Shown: positions 53,533-64,000 of the stretch, one piece after another | Numbering within the stretch: position 1 is the first letter of the stretch | Layout: the number at the start of each line of letters is the position of its first letter | NCBI RefSeq assembly: GCF_945957355.1 | Contig: NZ_CAMFKM010000015.1 | Location: 89,347 to 153,346, forward strand | From: an uncultured Reyranella sp. | GTDB taxonomy: Bacteria; Pseudomonadota; Alphaproteobacteria; Reyranellales; Reyranellaceae | Direction of reading: 5' to 3' | DNA: 64,000 nucleotides | Made by a program: the position numbers and the translations under genes | Notes under the pieces: model-generated | The model's input: only the letters and a program-made list of their open reading frames with translations | Database searches by the model: none | What the model was told of the DNA's origin: nothing

Positions 53533-54587
53533 GCGCCGCGCCCGAACGCCTGGTGACGGCCAAGCGGTCCGAGGAAGACGCGGCCGAGCTGGCGCTGCGC
53601 CCGCAGACGCTCGACGATTTCATCGGCCAGAAGCAGGTCCGCGAGAACCTCAAGATCTTCATCGCCGCCGCCAAGGGCCGCGGCGAGGCGCTGGACCACG
53701 TCCTGCTGCACGGACCTCCGGGCCTCGGCAAGACGACGATGGCGCAGATCGTCGCGCGCGAGATGGGCGTGGGTTTTCGCGCGACGTCCGGGCCCGTCAT
53801 CCAGAAGGCGGGCGACCTCGCGGCGCAGCTCACCAATTTACAGCCGCACGATGTGCTGTTCATCGACGAGATCCACCGTCTCAATCCTGCAATCGAGGAG
53901 GTCCTCTATCCTGCGATGGAGGATTTCCAACTCGACCTGATGATCGGCGAGGGGCCGGCGGCGCGCTCGGTTCGTATCGAGCTGCCGCCGTTCACGCTGG
54001 TGGGTGCCACCACCCGGTCCGGCCTCATGACGCGGCCGCTGCGGGAGCGCTTCGGGATACCGCTGCGCATGGTGTTCTACACGCCGGCCGAACTCGAGAC
54101 GATCGTGCAGCGCGCCGCGCGCGTCCTCAAGATGCCGCTCGCGCCCGACGGCAGTGCGGAGATTGCCAAGAGGTCACGGGGCACGCCGCGCGTCGCCAAC
54201 CGCCTGCTGCGCCGGGTCCGTGACTTCGCAGCGGTCGCTGGAGATGCCGGCGTTGACGCCCGGGTGGCGGATGCGGCGCTGACGCGGCTGGAAGTCGACG
54301 GGCGGGGCCTAGACGCCATGGACCGCCGCTATCTCGCCTGCATTGCCGAGAATTACGGCGGCGGCCCGGTGGGGGCGGAGACGCTCGCGGCCGCACTGGC
54401 GGAACAGCGCGACGTCATCGAGGACGTGATCGAGCCCTACCTGATGCAGCTCGGCCTCCTAATGCGCACACCGCGCGGCCGGCTGCTATCCGAGGGTGGC
54501 TACCGCCATCTCGGCCTGGCGATGCCCAAGGGGCAGAAACAGCAGCTCGACCTACTGGCCGCGGGTGGCCCGCCGGAGGATGCGTGA
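53529..54587 (+). CDS. ruvB: Holliday junction branch migration ATPase RuvB
   Basis: 352 residues. AAA+ ATPase: Walker A GPPGLGKTTMA (62-69), Walker B VLFIDEIHRL, sensor-1 VGATTRSG, arginine finger region RPLRERFGI, and a C-terminal winged helix ending MRTPRGRLLSEGGYRHLGL. Drives branch migration with RuvA. Overlaps ybgC by 4 bp (GTGA). Confidence 0.97.
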   Translation: MSAAPERLVTAKRSEEDAAELALRPQTLDDFIGQKQVRENLKIFIAAAKGRGEALDHVLLHGPPGLGKTTMAQIVAREMGVGFRATSGPVIQKAGDLAAQLTNLQPHDVLFIDEIHRLNPAIEEVLYPAMEDFQLDLMIGEGPAARSVRIELPPFTLVGATTRSGLMTRPLRERFGIPLRMVFYTPAELETIVQRAARVLKMPLAPDGSAEIAKRSRGTPRVANRLLRRVRDFAAVAGDAGVDARVADAALTRLEVDGRGLDAMDRRYLACIAENYGGGPVGAETLAAALAEQRDVIEDVIEPYLMQLGLLMRTPRGRLLSEGGYRHLGLAMPKGQKQQLDLLAAGGPPEDA

Positions 54588-55063
54588 ACGCGGCGCCGAC
54601 CTCGGGCCACCTGCGGGACGGCAGCCACGTGCTGCCTCTGCGCGTGTATTACGAGGACACCGATGCCGCGGGCATCGTCTACTATGCCAACTGGTTGCGC
54701 TTCCTCGAACGGGGCCGGACGGAACTGCTGCGGCTGCTGGGACAGCAGCACACGGCGCTGCGCGAGGAGCGCGGCATCCACTGGGTCGTGCGTCGCTGCG
54801 CCATCGATTACCTCAAGCCCGCGCGGCTGGACGATACGATCGAGATCGTCACCGGCTGCGGTGAGTTGCGTGGGGCATCGCTCGACATGATTCAGCATGC
54901 GCGCCGCAATGAAGAGATCCTGGTTCGAGCCGAACTCGTCGTCGCCTGCATGGGCGAGGGCGGTCGGCCTGTCCGATTGCCGCCGCTCGTGCGGACTGCC
55001 CTGGCCCAGGTAGCGCTGAGCGGATCGCCCCGCTCACGCCATATTCGGATACAACCCTCTTGA
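54584..55063 (+). CDS. ybgC: Tol-Pal associated acyl-CoA thioesterase
   Basis: 159 residues from a GTG at 54584. Hotdog fold: VYYEDTDAAGIVYYANWLRF carries the catalytic Asp, then RFLERGRTELLRLLG. It sits between ruvB and tolQ as in many proteobacteria. Acts on short acyl-CoA or acyl-ACP, possibly linked to phospholipid turnover. Confidence 0.93.
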   Translation: MNAAPTSGHLRDGSHVLPLRVYYEDTDAAGIVYYANWLRFLERGRTELLRLLGQQHTALREERGIHWVVRRCAIDYLKPARLDDTIEIVTGCGELRGASLDMIQHARRNEEILVRAELVVACMGEGGRPVRLPPLVRTALAQVALSGSPRSRHIRIQPS

Positions 55064-55080
55064 ACCAACGGAGAACATAA

Positions 55081-55815
55081 ATGGACGCGTTTGCGCAGGT
55101 CGCCGGAGCCCCCCTCGGCGGCGGCACAGGGACAATGGACTTGTCCGTGTACGGCCTGTTCATGCAGGCCGACTGGGTGGTGAAAGCCATCATGATCCTG
55201 CTCCTGCTGGCCTCGTTCTGGTCATGGGCGATCATCTTTGAAAAGGTTCTCCGTCTGCGTTCGTTGAAGCGCAGCGCCCAGGCCTTCGAGGATACGTTCT
55301 GGTCCGGCGTCTCGCTCGAAGATCTCTACGACCGCGTCGGTGCCAAGCCCGACGATCCGATGTCGAGCATCTTCGCGGCGGCCATGCGCGAATGGCGCCG
55401 GTCCGTTTCCAAGGGCCTCGCCTCCAGCGCCACGGCGCGGGCAGCTTTACGCCAGCGTATCGAGCAGGTGATGGGTGTCACCATCCAGCGAGAGATGGAG
55501 GCGATCGAGAAGCGGCTGGGCTTCCTGGCAACCGTCGGCGCCAACGCCACCTTCGTCGGCCTGTTCGGCACCGTCTGGGGCATCATGAACAGTTTCAGCC
55601 ACATCGCGCAGTCTAAGAACACCTCGCTCGCGGTCGTGGCGCCCGGCATCTCGGAGGCGCTGTTCGCCACCGCCATCGGCCTGGTTGCGGCCATTCCGGC
55701 GGCCGGCGCCTACAACATCCTGTCGGGCCAGGTCTCACGCTACGCCCAGCAGCTCGAGGCTTTCGCCGGTGAGTTCATCACCATTCTGTCGCGGCAGCTC
55801 GAGGAACAGGTCTGA
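55081..55815 (+). CDS. tolQ: Tol-Pal system protein TolQ
   Basis: 244 residues, three membrane helices (about 28-50, 146-168, 185-205). MotA/ExbB signature: FLATVGANATFVGLFGTVWG and LAVVAPGISEALFATAIGL. Inner-membrane proton channel energising TolA. Overlaps tolR by one base. Confidence 0.96.
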   Translation: MDAFAQVAGAPLGGGTGTMDLSVYGLFMQADWVVKAIMILLLLASFWSWAIIFEKVLRLRSLKRSAQAFEDTFWSGVSLEDLYDRVGAKPDDPMSSIFAAAMREWRRSVSKGLASSATARAALRQRIEQVMGVTIQREMEAIEKRLGFLATVGANATFVGLFGTVWGIMNSFSHIAQSKNTSLAVVAPGISEALFATAIGLVAAIPAAGAYNILSGQVSRYAQQLEAFAGEFITILSRQLEEQV

Positions 55816-56366
55816 TGTCGGGTGTCATTCCGGCACCCGGCGCCAACTCGTCCGGCGGCAAATTCAAGCGACGGAGCTACACGCCCATTGCTGACATCAA
55901 CGTGACGCCGCTGGTCGACGTCATGCTGGTGTTGCTAATCATCTTCATGGTGACGGCGCCGTTGCTCCAGGTCGGCGTGCCGGTCGACCTGCCCAAGACC
56001 AGCGCCCAGCAGGTCGGCGGCAAGGACGAACCGATGGTGGTGTCCGTGAACTCGCAGGGTGAGGTGTTCCTCGGCGAGACCAGGTACGACATCGCGGAAC
56101 TCGGCGCGAAGCTGAAGGCCGTGCATGAGGAGAAGCCCGACCAGCGTGTCTTCATGCGGGGCGACAAGAGCGTCGACTACGGAAAGATGATGGAGGTCAT
56201 GGGCGTCGTGATCGACAGCGGCTTCCGCCAGCTCGGCCTGCTCGGCGAGCAGGCGCAGGCCCTTGGGCGGGGGGGCGGCACCGTCACGCCGGCCACGCCT
56301 GGCCAGGCGGCCCCGCGCGCTTCGCAACCTCAACAGCAACCCCAGGCGCCAACGCCCCGGCGCTGA
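55815..56366 (+). CDS. tolR: Tol-Pal system protein TolR
   Basis: 183 residues with one membrane helix (about 35-58) carrying the channel-facing Asp region ADINVTPLVDVMLVLLIIFM. A periplasmic TolR domain (about 65-145) is followed by a Pro/Gln-rich tail. Partner of TolQ. Confidence 0.94.
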   Translation: MSGVIPAPGANSSGGKFKRRSYTPIADINVTPLVDVMLVLLIIFMVTAPLLQVGVPVDLPKTSAQQVGGKDEPMVVSVNSQGEVFLGETRYDIAELGAKLKAVHEEKPDQRVFMRGDKSVDYGKMMEVMGVVIDSGFRQLGLLGEQAQALGRGGGTVTPATPGQAAPRASQPQQQPQAPTPRR

Positions 56367-56389
56367 GAGCAACGGACACGAAGAGGACG

Positions 56390-57346
56390 ATGGTTCGCCG
56401 TCACCCCGACAGCATCGAGATGCGCACGCCGGCCATCGCGTCGGCGATGGTGCACGTCTTCGTGCTGGGGGCGGCGGTGCTCAATCTCGACTTCTTCGGC
56501 CGCACCCCGCCGATGGAGCCTGAGCCGGTGATGGTCGAGTTCGAGGCGATCGACAAAAAGGCGGGTGCGCCCACGGTGGCCAACTTGCCGCCACAGCCCA
56601 AGGATGCGCCGATCGCGCAGGAGACGACCAAGGCGCCCCCGGTGAAGTCGGCCGAGCCGCCGCCGTCGCCGCCGACTCCCAAGCCGCCTGAAGTCGTCGA
56701 GCCACCCAAGCCGCCGACACCTCCCAAGCCGGAGGAGAAGCCCAAGACGGAGGCTGCCAAGCCGGTCGAGGATCTCGTGGCGATGAAGCCCAAAGAGCCC
56801 GAGAAGCCGAAGGTCGAGAAGCCGCCGGAGCCGCCCAAGCCCGCGCCCGAGGTGAAGAAGCCCGAGCCGCCCAAGCCGCCGCCGCCCAAACCTGCGCCGC
56901 CCAAACAGAGTGTCGATTCGATGATCGACGACATCCTGAAGAACAAGCAGTCGCAGCAGAAGATCCAGACGCCCGAGCAAAGCCCCAAGCCCGTGCAGCA
57001 GGTCACGCGCCAGGCGCCCGCCGCGCCGAATCTCGCCGCCGTCGTCACGGCGAGCGAAATCGAGGGCGTACGCCAGAAGATCCGGCCGTGCTGGAACACC
57101 CAGGGCGGCGCCCGTGACCAAGCGATGATCATTACGCTGACCGTCGAGATGAACCAGAACGGTACACCGGTGAAAGCTGAGTTGCGCGACACGGGGCGCT
57201 ACAATAGCGATCCTGTCTTCCGCGCTGCCGCCGACGCCGCCCATCGTGCCATCATGAATCCGCGTTGCCAGCCCTGGCCGCTTTCGCCAGAAAAGTTCGC
57301 GAGCTGGCGAACCATCACCTTCAATTTCGATCCACGCGACTACTAA
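56390..57346 (+). CDS. tolA: Cell envelope integrity protein TolA
   Basis: 318 residues. One N-terminal membrane helix (SAMVHVFVLGAAVLNLDFF), a long Pro/Lys-rich rod (about 50-190) with PPKPPTPPKPEEKPK-type repeats, and a C-terminal periplasmic domain (about 215-318) with VEMNQNGTPVKAELRDTGRY and two Cys (RPCWNT, NPRCQPW) that may pair. Connects the TolQR motor to TolB-Pal. Confidence 0.92.
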   Translation: MVRRHPDSIEMRTPAIASAMVHVFVLGAAVLNLDFFGRTPPMEPEPVMVEFEAIDKKAGAPTVANLPPQPKDAPIAQETTKAPPVKSAEPPPSPPTPKPPEVVEPPKPPTPPKPEEKPKTEAAKPVEDLVAMKPKEPEKPKVEKPPEPPKPAPEVKKPEPPKPPPPKPAPPKQSVDSMIDDILKNKQSQQKIQTPEQSPKPVQQVTRQAPAAPNLAAVVTASEIEGVRQKIRPCWNTQGGARDQAMIITLTVEMNQNGTPVKAELRDTGRYNSDPVFRAAADAAHRAIMNPRCQPWPLSPEKFASWRTITFNFDPRDY

Positions 57347-57375
57347 GACCCCTCGACCCGAATAGAAGCCTAAAG

Positions 57376-58713
57376 ATGAAGAGGTCCGACATGATGCTTC
57401 CCCGACGGACGACCCTGCTGGGCGGTGCTGCCCTCGCCACCATCGGCGTTGCGGGCACGGCGCGCGCGCAACTCACCATCGACATGACGCGGCCGAGCTT
57501 CGAGCCGGTGCCGATCGCCGTCGTCGACTTCAAGGGCGACGCGGTGGGTGCCCAGATGGCGGGCGTGATCCGGAACAACCTGCAGAATTGCGGTCTGTTT
57601 CGGGTAATCCCGTCCAGCGCCTACATCCAGAAGGATGTCGACGCGACCTCGCCGCCGCGTTTCCAGGACTGGCGCAGCGTCGGCGCGGCCGGCCTGGTTG
57701 TCGGCCAGATCACCTCGGTCGGCGGCAGCATCAAGGTCGACTTCCGCCTGTGGGACGTCCTCACGAGCCAGCAGGCCGCCGGCTTGTCCTTCACCAGCCA
57801 GCCGAGCAACTGGCGCCGTCTCGCGCACATCATCTCCGACGCGATCTACAAGCGCGTGACCGGCGAAGAGGGATATTTCGATACCCGCGTCGCCTATGTC
57901 TCGGAGACCGGCCCGGGCAACAACCGGACCAAGCGCATTGCGATCATGGACCAGGACGGCGCCAACAACCGGTACCTGACCGATGGCAAAACCATCGCGC
58001 TGACGCCGCGCTTCTCGCCGACCCTGCAGGAAATCGTCTACATGGCGTATGGCGAGAACAACGGGCCGCCGCGCGTCTACTTGCAGAACGTCGACAGCGG
58101 CCGCCGCGAATTGCTCGGCAATTTCCCGGGCATGAGCTTCGCGCCGCGTTTCTCGCCGGACGGCACCAAGGTGGTGATGAGCATCGCGGAGAACGGCCGC
58201 ACCAACATATACGAGATGGACGTGCGCGGCCGGCAGCTCCGCCGCCTCACCAACTCGCCGGCCATCGACACCTCGCCGTGCTTCTCGGCCGACGGCTCGC
58301 AGATCGTGTTCAACTCCGACCGCGGCGGCGCCCAGCAGCTCTACGTGATGAGTGCCGGCGGGGGCGGCGAGCGGCGCATCAGCTTCGGTGACGGGCGCTA
58401 CGCAACGCCGGTGTGGTCGCCGCGTGGCGACTTCATCGCCTTCACGAAGATCGGGGCGGGCGGCTTCGGTATCGGCGTGATGCGCTCCGACGGCAGTGGC
58501 GAGCGCATGCTGGCGAGCGGCTTCCTCGTCGAGGGTCCGACGTGGGCGCCCAACGGCCGCGTGCTGATGTTCTTCCGCGGGCAGCCCAGTTCGGGTGGCC
58601 GCGCGGGTTCGTCGTCTCTGCACCAGGTCGACATCACCGGCCGCTTCGAGCGGCAGGTGCCGACGCCGACCGATGCGTCGGATCCGGCCTGGTCGCCCTT
58701 GATTCCGCAGTAG
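57376..58713 (+). CDS. tolB: Tol-Pal system beta-propeller protein TolB
   Basis: 445 residues from the ATG at 57376; an ATG at 57391 is possible. A twin-Arg N-terminus (PRRTTLLGGAALATIGVAGT) precedes the TolB N-domain and a six-bladed beta-propeller of WD40-like repeats (MSFAPRFSPDGTKVVMSIAE, DTSPCFSADGSQIVFNSDRG). Periplasmic, binds Pal and TolA. A twin-Arg signal is uncommon for TolB. Confidence 0.95.
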   Translation: MKRSDMMLPRRTTLLGGAALATIGVAGTARAQLTIDMTRPSFEPVPIAVVDFKGDAVGAQMAGVIRNNLQNCGLFRVIPSSAYIQKDVDATSPPRFQDWRSVGAAGLVVGQITSVGGSIKVDFRLWDVLTSQQAAGLSFTSQPSNWRRLAHIISDAIYKRVTGEEGYFDTRVAYVSETGPGNNRTKRIAIMDQDGANNRYLTDGKTIALTPRFSPTLQEIVYMAYGENNGPPRVYLQNVDSGRRELLGNFPGMSFAPRFSPDGTKVVMSIAENGRTNIYEMDVRGRQLRRLTNSPAIDTSPCFSADGSQIVFNSDRGGAQQLYVMSAGGGGERRISFGDGRYATPVWSPRGDFIAFTKIGAGGFGIGVMRSDGSGERMLASGFLVEGPTWAPNGRVLMFFRGQPSSGGRAGSSSLHQVDITGRFERQVPTPTDASDPAWSPLIPQ

Positions 58714-58789
58714 CGAAATATATGATCTTTTCTGTCGACCCGTGCGTACCCCTCGCCCGGGTCGATTCCGTCAGGGAGTGGATCGAGAA

Positions 58790-59251
58790 ATGAGCATGAT
58801 CAAGGCTTTGTCGGCCATTGCAGCGCTGTTCCTCATTGCGGCCTGCAGCAACAACGACACGCAGACGGCTTCTGCGGCCACCACGACCGTGACGCCTGGG
58901 TCGGTCGGCGACTTCCGGCAGAACGTCGGCGACCGCGTCTTCTTCGACACCGACTCCTCCAGCGTGCGCGAGGATGGCCGTCAGACCCTGAACCGTCAGG
59001 CCGAGTGGCTGAAGAAGTATTCCAACTACCAGATCACCGTCGAGGGCCACTGCGACGAGCGCGGCACGCGCGAGTACAACCTTGCGCTCGGCGAGCGTCG
59101 CGCCAACGCCGCGCGCCAGTACCTGATTGCCCAGGGCATTCCGGCGAACCGCATCAAGACCGTCAGCTACGGCAAGGAACGGCCCGATCCGGTCGGCTCC
59201 GACGAAGCGGCCTGGGCGCGTAACCGCCGCGCCGTGACCGCCCTGGAGTAG
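58790..59251 (+). CDS. pal: Peptidoglycan-associated lipoprotein Pal
   Basis: 153 residues from the ATG at 58790. Lipobox LIAAC (Cys at 19) gives an outer-membrane lipoprotein; the OmpA domain reads FFDTDSSSVREDGRQTLNRQ, VEGHCDERGTREYNLALGER and VSYGKERPDP. It tethers the outer membrane to peptidoglycan. It lies 76 bp after tolB. A terminator hairpin follows. Confidence 0.96.
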   Translation: MSMIKALSAIAALFLIAACSNNDTQTASAATTTVTPGSVGDFRQNVGDRVFFDTDSSSVREDGRQTLNRQAEWLKKYSNYQITVEGHCDERGTREYNLALGERRANAARQYLIAQGIPANRIKTVSYGKERPDPVGSDEAAWARNRRAVTALE

Positions 59252-59280
59252 GAATCGCCACGCACCGAGCCGAGTGCGGG

Positions 59281-59309
59281 AAACGCCGGTCGCCATGCGA
59301 CCGGCGTTT
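59281..59309 (+). terminator. Terminator after pal
   Basis: AAACGCCGGTCGC (59281-59293) and GCGACCGGCGTTT (59297-59309) are perfect inverted repeats around CAT, continuing into TTCGTTT. It separates tol-pal from cpoB. Confidence 0.75.
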
Positions 59310-59373
59310 TCGTTTGGAGGCGGGACGGCCATGCCTGAAAATGGCCGCGTTTGATGTGAACAAAGCGTTGGCC

Positions 59374-60090
59374 ATGAAGATCTTTCCCTCCCGGCTCGCT
59401 CTCCTTGTCGCTCTTGCCCTGCCGACCGCGGCAGCGGCGCAACGAGGAGGCGATGCGGTCTATATCGAGGACCGGCTCAATCAGCTCCAGCAGTCGCTCA
59501 CGATGATGACCGGCCAGATCGAGCAGCTGCAGAATCGCAACGCGAGGCTGCAGCAGCAGATGGAGAAGATGCAGGCCGACTATGAGTACCGCATCGAGCA
59601 GCTCGAAAAGGGCGGGGCCGGCAAGCCAGGCGGCGCCGCCCCGCGTCCAGGCGCACAGGCAGCGGCGCCAGCGACATCTTCGCCGACACCTGTCACGGGC
59701 GCTGCCAACGCTGACCAGCTCTACGACGAGGCGGTCAAGAAGTTGCAGGAAGGCGACTATGCGGCCGCCGAACGCGGCTTCCGCACCTTCGTCCAGCGCA
59801 ATCCGCAGAACAAGCTCGCCGGCAACGCGCAATACTGGCTCGGCGAGACCTACTACGCGCGTCGCGACTACAGCAATGCCCTCACCGCCTTCGCCGAAGG
59901 CTACAAGGTCTACAAGAACAGTCCGAAGGGACCCGACAATCTCCTGAAGCTCGGCATCACCATGTCCGTGATGGGCCGCAAGACCGATGCCTGCGCCGTG
60001 TTCGCCCGCTTCAATCAGGACTATCCGCGGGCGACCGATCTGCAGAAGCGCCGGATCGAGCAGGAACGGCATAAGAACGGCTGCGGGTGA
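59374..60090 (+). CDS. cpoB: Tol-Pal accessory protein CpoB (YbgF)
   Basis: 238 residues from the ATG at 59374. Signal peptide (LALLVALALPTAAAAQ), a coiled-coil trimerisation helix (about 35-85), a disordered linker, and C-terminal TPR repeats (about 115-235) starting DQLYDEAVKKLQEGDYAAAE. It coordinates peptidoglycan synthesis with Tol-mediated constriction. Overlaps tilS by 4 bp (GTGA). Confidence 0.92.
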   Translation: MKIFPSRLALLVALALPTAAAAQRGGDAVYIEDRLNQLQQSLTMMTGQIEQLQNRNARLQQQMEKMQADYEYRIEQLEKGGAGKPGGAAPRPGAQAAAPATSSPTPVTGAANADQLYDEAVKKLQEGDYAAAERGFRTFVQRNPQNKLAGNAQYWLGETYYARRDYSNALTAFAEGYKVYKNSPKGPDNLLKLGITMSVMGRKTDACAVFARFNQDYPRATDLQKRRIEQERHKNGCG

Positions 60091-61166
60091 GCGATTCCGC
60101 CGAGCCACGTCCCATCGACGGCGCAACTTTCGCGCGCCTGATGGCGCCGCTGGGCCCCTTCGAGGCGCACCCCGATCTCGCGGTCGCCGTTTCCGGCGGC
60201 CGCGATTCGCTCTGTCTGGCTTTGCTGGCGAACGAATGGGCGGCCAGGCGGGGTGGTCGCGTCCTGACGCTGATCGTCGATCACGGCTTGCGGCGGGAAT
60301 CGGCAGCGGAAGCGCAGTCGACAGTGGAAGTGCTGGCTAGGCAGGGGGTGCAGAGCCTCGTCTTGTGCTGGGGCGGCGCCAAGCCAATGGCCGGCCTGCA
60401 GGAAGCCGCGCGCGATGCCCGTTACCGTCTGCTGCGCGAGGCGTGCCGGGAGCGCGGCATCCTCCATCTTCTGGTGGCCCACCACGTCGACGACCAGGCC
60501 GAGACGATCGCGATGCGCGCCGCGCACGCCAGCGGGCCGGATGGTCTGGCCGGCATGGCGGGGCTCGTCGAGTGGCCGGAGGTCCGGCTTTTGCGGCCGT
60601 TGCTTTCGGTGCCGCGGGCACGCCTGTCGGCGACGCTGGGGTCGCGCGGAGTCGCCTGGATCGACGATCCGTCCAATACCGATCCGCGCTTCGAACGGGC
60701 ACGCCTGCGCCTCGCGGGAACCATCGGGGCGGGGCAACCGGATTCAGGCCGCGTCCGTGCCAGCCGGGAAGCGCAGGCCGCGCGGGCGGCGGTCGCATTT
60801 CTCGAAGTGCGGGAGGACGGGAGCGTTGCGATCGGCCGCATGGCCCTCGAGCGGCTGGCGCTCGATACACGGGCCCGGCTGGTGAGCCGCGTCGTGCAGG
60901 GCCTGGGAGGCAGTCATCATCCGCCGCGTCGAGATCGACTCGATCGGGCGCTGGCCCGGATGTCCGGAACGCCGAACCGCGGCAAATCGGGCCGCCGGCA
61001 GGATTTCACCCTGTCAGGGTGCCAATTCACCCTGCGTCAGGCTGTCGGCTCGCGCCAGCTTGAGTGGATTGTCCGGCCCGAAAGTGGCAGGAAAGAGAGG
61101 CAGCCCTTGATTCCCGCTGTATTTTTCGCTTGCGACCCAGCGGCCGCAACCCATCTTTGGTCGTAG
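60087..61166 (+). CDS. tilS: tRNA(Ile)-lysidine synthase
   Basis: 359 residues from a GTG at 60087. PP-loop ATPase motif AVSGGRDSLCLAL (SGGRDS at 36-41), LIVDHGLR and AHHVDDQAETIAMR. Adds lysine to cytidine-34 of tRNA-Ile(CAU). The C-terminal part is short of the E. coli substrate-binding domain, as usual in alphaproteobacteria. It lies 22 bp before ftsH. Confidence 0.93.
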   Translation: MSDSAEPRPIDGATFARLMAPLGPFEAHPDLAVAVSGGRDSLCLALLANEWAARRGGRVLTLIVDHGLRRESAAEAQSTVEVLARQGVQSLVLCWGGAKPMAGLQEAARDARYRLLREACRERGILHLLVAHHVDDQAETIAMRAAHASGPDGLAGMAGLVEWPEVRLLRPLLSVPRARLSATLGSRGVAWIDDPSNTDPRFERARLRLAGTIGAGQPDSGRVRASREAQAARAAVAFLEVREDGSVAIGRMALERLALDTRARLVSRVVQGLGGSHHPPRRDRLDRALARMSGTPNRGKSGRRQDFTLSGCQFTLRQAVGSRQLEWIVRPESGRKERQPLIPAVFFACDPAAATHLWS

Positions 61167-61188
61167 CCCTATCTAACGGAAGCCATCA

Positions 61189-63122
<1,934 letters not shown>

Positions 63123-63126
<4 letters not shown>

Positions 63127-63941
63127 CGCGGGCCTTCGCGGGCCTCGTGCTCGATCGCCCTCTCGTGATGGCGATCGTGAACGTGACGCCCGATTCCTTC
63201 TCCGACGGCGGTGAACGCCTCGACCCGGCGCGGGCCATCGACGATGGCCTGCGTTTCGTGGCGGAGGGGGCCGACATCATCGACGTCGGCGGCGAGTCCA
63301 CTCGTCCCGGTTCGGCTGCCGTTTCTCCCGAGGAGGAATGCCGTCGCATCTTGCCCGTCGTTGAGGGGTTGGCCCGGCTGGGGGCAGTTGTCTCGCTCGA
63401 CACGCGCCGTGCCCTGGTCGCGCAAGCGGGACTGGCAGCCGGTGCGCGGATCGTGAACGACGTGTCGGCGCTGCGCGACGACGCGGCGATGCTGCCCTTG
63501 GTGGCGCGGAGCAAGGCGGCCGTCGTCCTGATGCACCGGCGCGGCCGGCCCGAGGAGCGCTACGCCGGCCCGGCCTACGATGATGTTGTCGAGGATGTCC
63601 GGCGGTTCCTGCTCGATCGTGCCGCCGTGTGTGAAGCAGCGGGCATCGACCGGCAGAGTGTCGCACTCGATCCTGGCCTCGGCTTCGGCAAGAAGGTCGA
63701 GGAGGAACTGGCCCTGATCGCAGGAACTGGGCGTCTGGCGCAGGCGGGATATCCGGTGCTGATCGGCTGCTCGCGCAAGAGCTTCATCGGCCGTTTGACG
63801 GGCGTCGATAAGCCCGCCGATCGCGACCCGGCCTCGGCGTTTCTGGCCGTCGAAGCCGTGCGGCGAGGGGCCTCGATCGTCCGCGTCCACAACGTCGTCG
63901 CCACACGGCAGGCTCTCGCGGTCTTCGAGGCGATGCGGTAA
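63123..63941 (+). CDS. folP: Dihydropteroate synthase
   Basis: 272 residues from a TTG at 63123. Signatures VMAIVNVTPDSFSDGG and DVGGESTRPGSAAVSPEEE; ALDPGLGFGKKVEEELAL; IGCSRKSFIGRLTG. It condenses p-aminobenzoate with dihydropterin pyrophosphate and is the sulfonamide target. Followed 10 bp later by glmM. Confidence 0.95.
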
Positions 63942-63951
63942 AATCATAGTC

Positions 63952-64000
63952 ATGGCTCGTTCACTCTTCGGCACGGATGGCATTCGCGGTCGTGCGAACA
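63952..64000 (+). CDS. glmM: Phosphoglucosamine mutase GlmM, N-terminal fragment (runs off window)
   Basis: The ATG at 63952 opens ARSLFGTDGIRGRAN, the universal GlmM start with the FGTDGIRG motif. Only 16 codons are in the window. It is downstream of folP as in the conserved ftsH-folP-glmM order. Confidence 0.93.
   Translation, partial: MARSLFGTDGIRGRAN

Overview
The window is high-GC chromosomal DNA from an alphaproteobacterium. Conserved blocks support this: ruvCAB-ybgC-tolQRAB-pal-cpoB-tilS-ftsH-folP-glmM, zapA-6S RNA-fau, a DUF1489 gene, and efp beside epmA. Several ABC_sub_bind solute-binding proteins and a polyamine-type/ureide cluster would fit a Rhodospirillales or Hyphomicrobiales soil or water organism such as a Reyranella relative. 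That genus guess is an inference from gene content, not from a search. No tRNA, rRNA, IS element or CRISPR array was recognised.

Layout. 1-14.1 kb is ordinary chromosome: the N-terminal half of an alpha-2-macroglobulin, a DUF1489 gene, a stator-like MotA/MotB/OmpA trio, an inositol-phosphatase-family gene, efp and its modifier epmA, thiE, and small regulators (orphan receiver, Crp/Fnr). 14.35-27.37 kb is an integrated element. A tyrosine integrase lies at its left end and an excisionase-like HTH gene near its right end. A 15-bp direct repeat marks both ends and equals the last five codons of the class I aldolase gene, so the target gene stays intact. The element's cargo is small secreted and membrane proteins, a ribbon-helix-helix repressor facing an operon of seven overlapping small genes that ends in an HNH nuclease, a membrane-anchored Mrr-type nuclease, and a run of SNase, PD-(D/E)XK and GIY-YIG nuclease genes. 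No capsid, terminase, tail or conjugation genes were seen.

27.35-39.3 kb holds the aldolase, an MFS transporter and a ureide (allantoin/allantoate) catabolic cluster: three PuuE-type deacetylase paralogues, ureidoglycolate lyase, a four-gene ABC importer, an M20 amidohydrolase and a GntR regulator. Twin palindromes lie in its divergent promoter region. 39.4-45.7 kb is a co-oriented signalling operon: solute-binding protein, a hybrid-input histidine kinase, a receiver, a receiver-cyclase and a second solute-binding protein. 45.8-49.0 kb carries gap and tkt. From there to the end are zapA, 6S RNA, fau, ymdB-like, yebC, ruvCAB and the Tol-Pal operon, then tilS, ftsH, folP and the first codons of glmM.

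How parts work together. PuuE, the M20 amidohydrolase and AllA could take allantoin to glyoxylate, with the ABC importer supplying substrate and GntR controlling it. In the signalling operon, periplasmic ligand sensing plausibly feeds phosphotransfer and cyclic nucleotide synthesis. The integrated element is the best place to look for undescribed biology: five nucleases of five different folds, a compact genetic switch, and many proteins with no recognisable function.
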